This document shows positions 5,308-5,878 of a stretch of 5,878 nt of DNA, in pieces. This DNA is from Deltaproteobacteria bacterium (GTDB taxonomy: Bacteria > Desulfobacterota > Desulfobacteria > Desulfobacterales > Desulfatirhabdiaceae): assembly GCA_026388755.1 (NCBI GenBank), contig JAPLJE010000476.1:1-5878 (forward strand). Reading direction: 5' to 3'. Numbering within the stretch: position 1 is the first letter of the stretch; each line of letters starts with the position of its first letter. The notes beneath the pieces are model-generated. The model was not told the origin of the DNA. It was given only the letters and a program-made list of their open reading frames with translations, and did no database searches. Both the position numbers and the translations under genes were made by a program.

Positions 5308-5878
5308 TTGATAGACCGTGATAACAGGACGTTTATATGCAGTGTCGTTTATTACGACATCGCTGATTACTCGACAAAATCCGTCGAGGGGCAGATCAGG
5401 CTTAAAGAGAAGCTCAATCAGTTTACGACCGAAGCAATCAAGAACGTTGCCGTCAATGACCGGATCATTCTCGACACCGGTGATGGAGCGGCCATTTGTT
5501 TTTTGGGAGATCCGGAAGATGCCCTTTTTGTCGCGATGAGCCTTCGCGACGCCGTACTAAACGCCACTGATCAATTCACCGATGATCCCTTGCTGGTTAG
5601 ATTCGGCATCAATCTGGGGCCCGTTAAGGTGGTCAATGATATCAATGATCGAGAAAACATCATTGGTGACGGCATCAATGTCGGCCAGCGCATCATGAGT
5701 TTTGCAGATCCCGGACAGATACTGGTTTCGCGTTCTTATTATGAAGTTGTCTCCTGCCTGACCCAGGAATATGCCAAACTGTTCCATTATCTGGGAACAC
5801 GCGCCGATAAACATGTCCGCCAGCACGAAGTATATGCGATATTACGGCCTTCCGAACAAGCAGAAGCCGAATCCTCGG
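5308..5878 (+). CDS. Class III adenylate/guanylate cyclase-like domain protein (partial, 3' end beyond window)
   Basis: An open frame runs from here to the window edge (190 codons) with no stop, so the C-terminus is missing. It encodes a class III nucleotidyl cyclase homology domain, normally making cAMP or cGMP from ATP or GTP. Seen from the TTG: first metal Asp17 in VVYYDIADYS, second metal Asp59 in LDTGDGAAICF, then RFGINLGPV at 98-106, IIGDGINVGQRIMSFADPGQILVS at 118-141 with Asn124 and Arg128 (transition-state residues), and a closing strand near HEVYAIL. The lysine and Asp/Thr that select the purine are Leu55 and Asn117 here. TTG at 5308 has CGAGG 7 nt upstream; an in-frame ATG at 5278, just after a TAA, has AAGG only 3 nt upstream and is the alternative. 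No signal peptide or membrane helix precedes the domain. It is transcribed away from the gntR operon; a functional link is unknown. Confidence 0.88.
   Translation, partial: MIDRDNRTFICSVVYYDIADYSTKSVEGQIRLKEKLNQFTTEAIKNVAVNDRIILDTGDGAAICFLGDPEDALFVAMSLRDAVLNATDQFTDDPLLVRFGINLGPVKVVNDINDRENIIGDGINVGQRIMSFADPGQILVSRSYYEVVSCLTQEYAKLFHYLGTRADKHVRQHEVYAILRPSEQAEAESS

Noticed and set aside
5318..5539. Plus-strand 73-codon frame from GTG at 5318
   Set aside because: It is an out-of-frame reading of the cyclase gene; the cyclase frame carries clear catalytic motifs and runs on to the window end.
5557..5826. Minus-strand 89-codon frame inside the cyclase gene
   Set aside because: Antisense shadow of the cyclase domain with no independent support.

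Overview
The window looks like the chromosome of a Gram-negative bacterium, most probably a sulfate-reducing or syntrophic member of the Desulfobacterota (former Deltaproteobacteria). This rests on impression: moderately GC-rich coding DNA, a Sec-exported periplasmic binding protein, the style of the TrpA/TrpB and Liv sequences, and a stand-alone type III nucleotidyl cyclase domain. No marker gene fixes the taxonomy.

Layout. Seven genes are visible, in two divergent units. The leftward (minus-strand) unit starts at a strong sigma70-type promoter near 5132-5160 and reads gntR (HutC/UTRA-type repressor), trpB, trpA, livK (periplasmic binding protein), livH (permease) and livM (second permease, cut by the left window edge). 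Adjacent genes overlap by 8 nt at gntR/trpB, trpB/trpA and livH/livM, and trpA runs 71 nt into livK. Only livK and livH are separated, by 43 nt. I see no terminator or convincing internal promoter, so this is very probably one operon, expected to continue with livG and livF ATPase genes beyond position 1. The rightward unit starts at its own TTGACA-17-TATAGA promoter and encodes a type III adenylate/guanylate cyclase-like domain protein, cut by the right window edge.

How the genes may work together. A ligand-sensing regulator sits as first gene of its own operon, and a 5-2-5 inverted repeat resembling the GntR-family GTNTANAC operator overlaps the -35 box of its promoter. It is followed by both tryptophan synthase subunits without the rest of the trp pathway, and then by a HAAT-type ABC importer whose binding protein need not be specific for branched-chain amino acids. 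The most interesting aspect is this coupling: tryptophan synthase genes organised like a substrate-inducible uptake operon, with a TrpA that keeps the catalytic Glu and Asp but has several substitutions around the indole and phosphate pockets. A salvage or repurposed role is a reasonable hypothesis but is unproven. The divergent cyclase keeps its metal and transition-state residues but lacks the usual purine-selecting residues.

The only sizeable non-coding stretch is the 217-nt AT-rich divergent intergenic region 5091-5307, which holds both promoters and two short inverted repeats. No tRNA, rRNA, CRISPR array or mobile element was seen.
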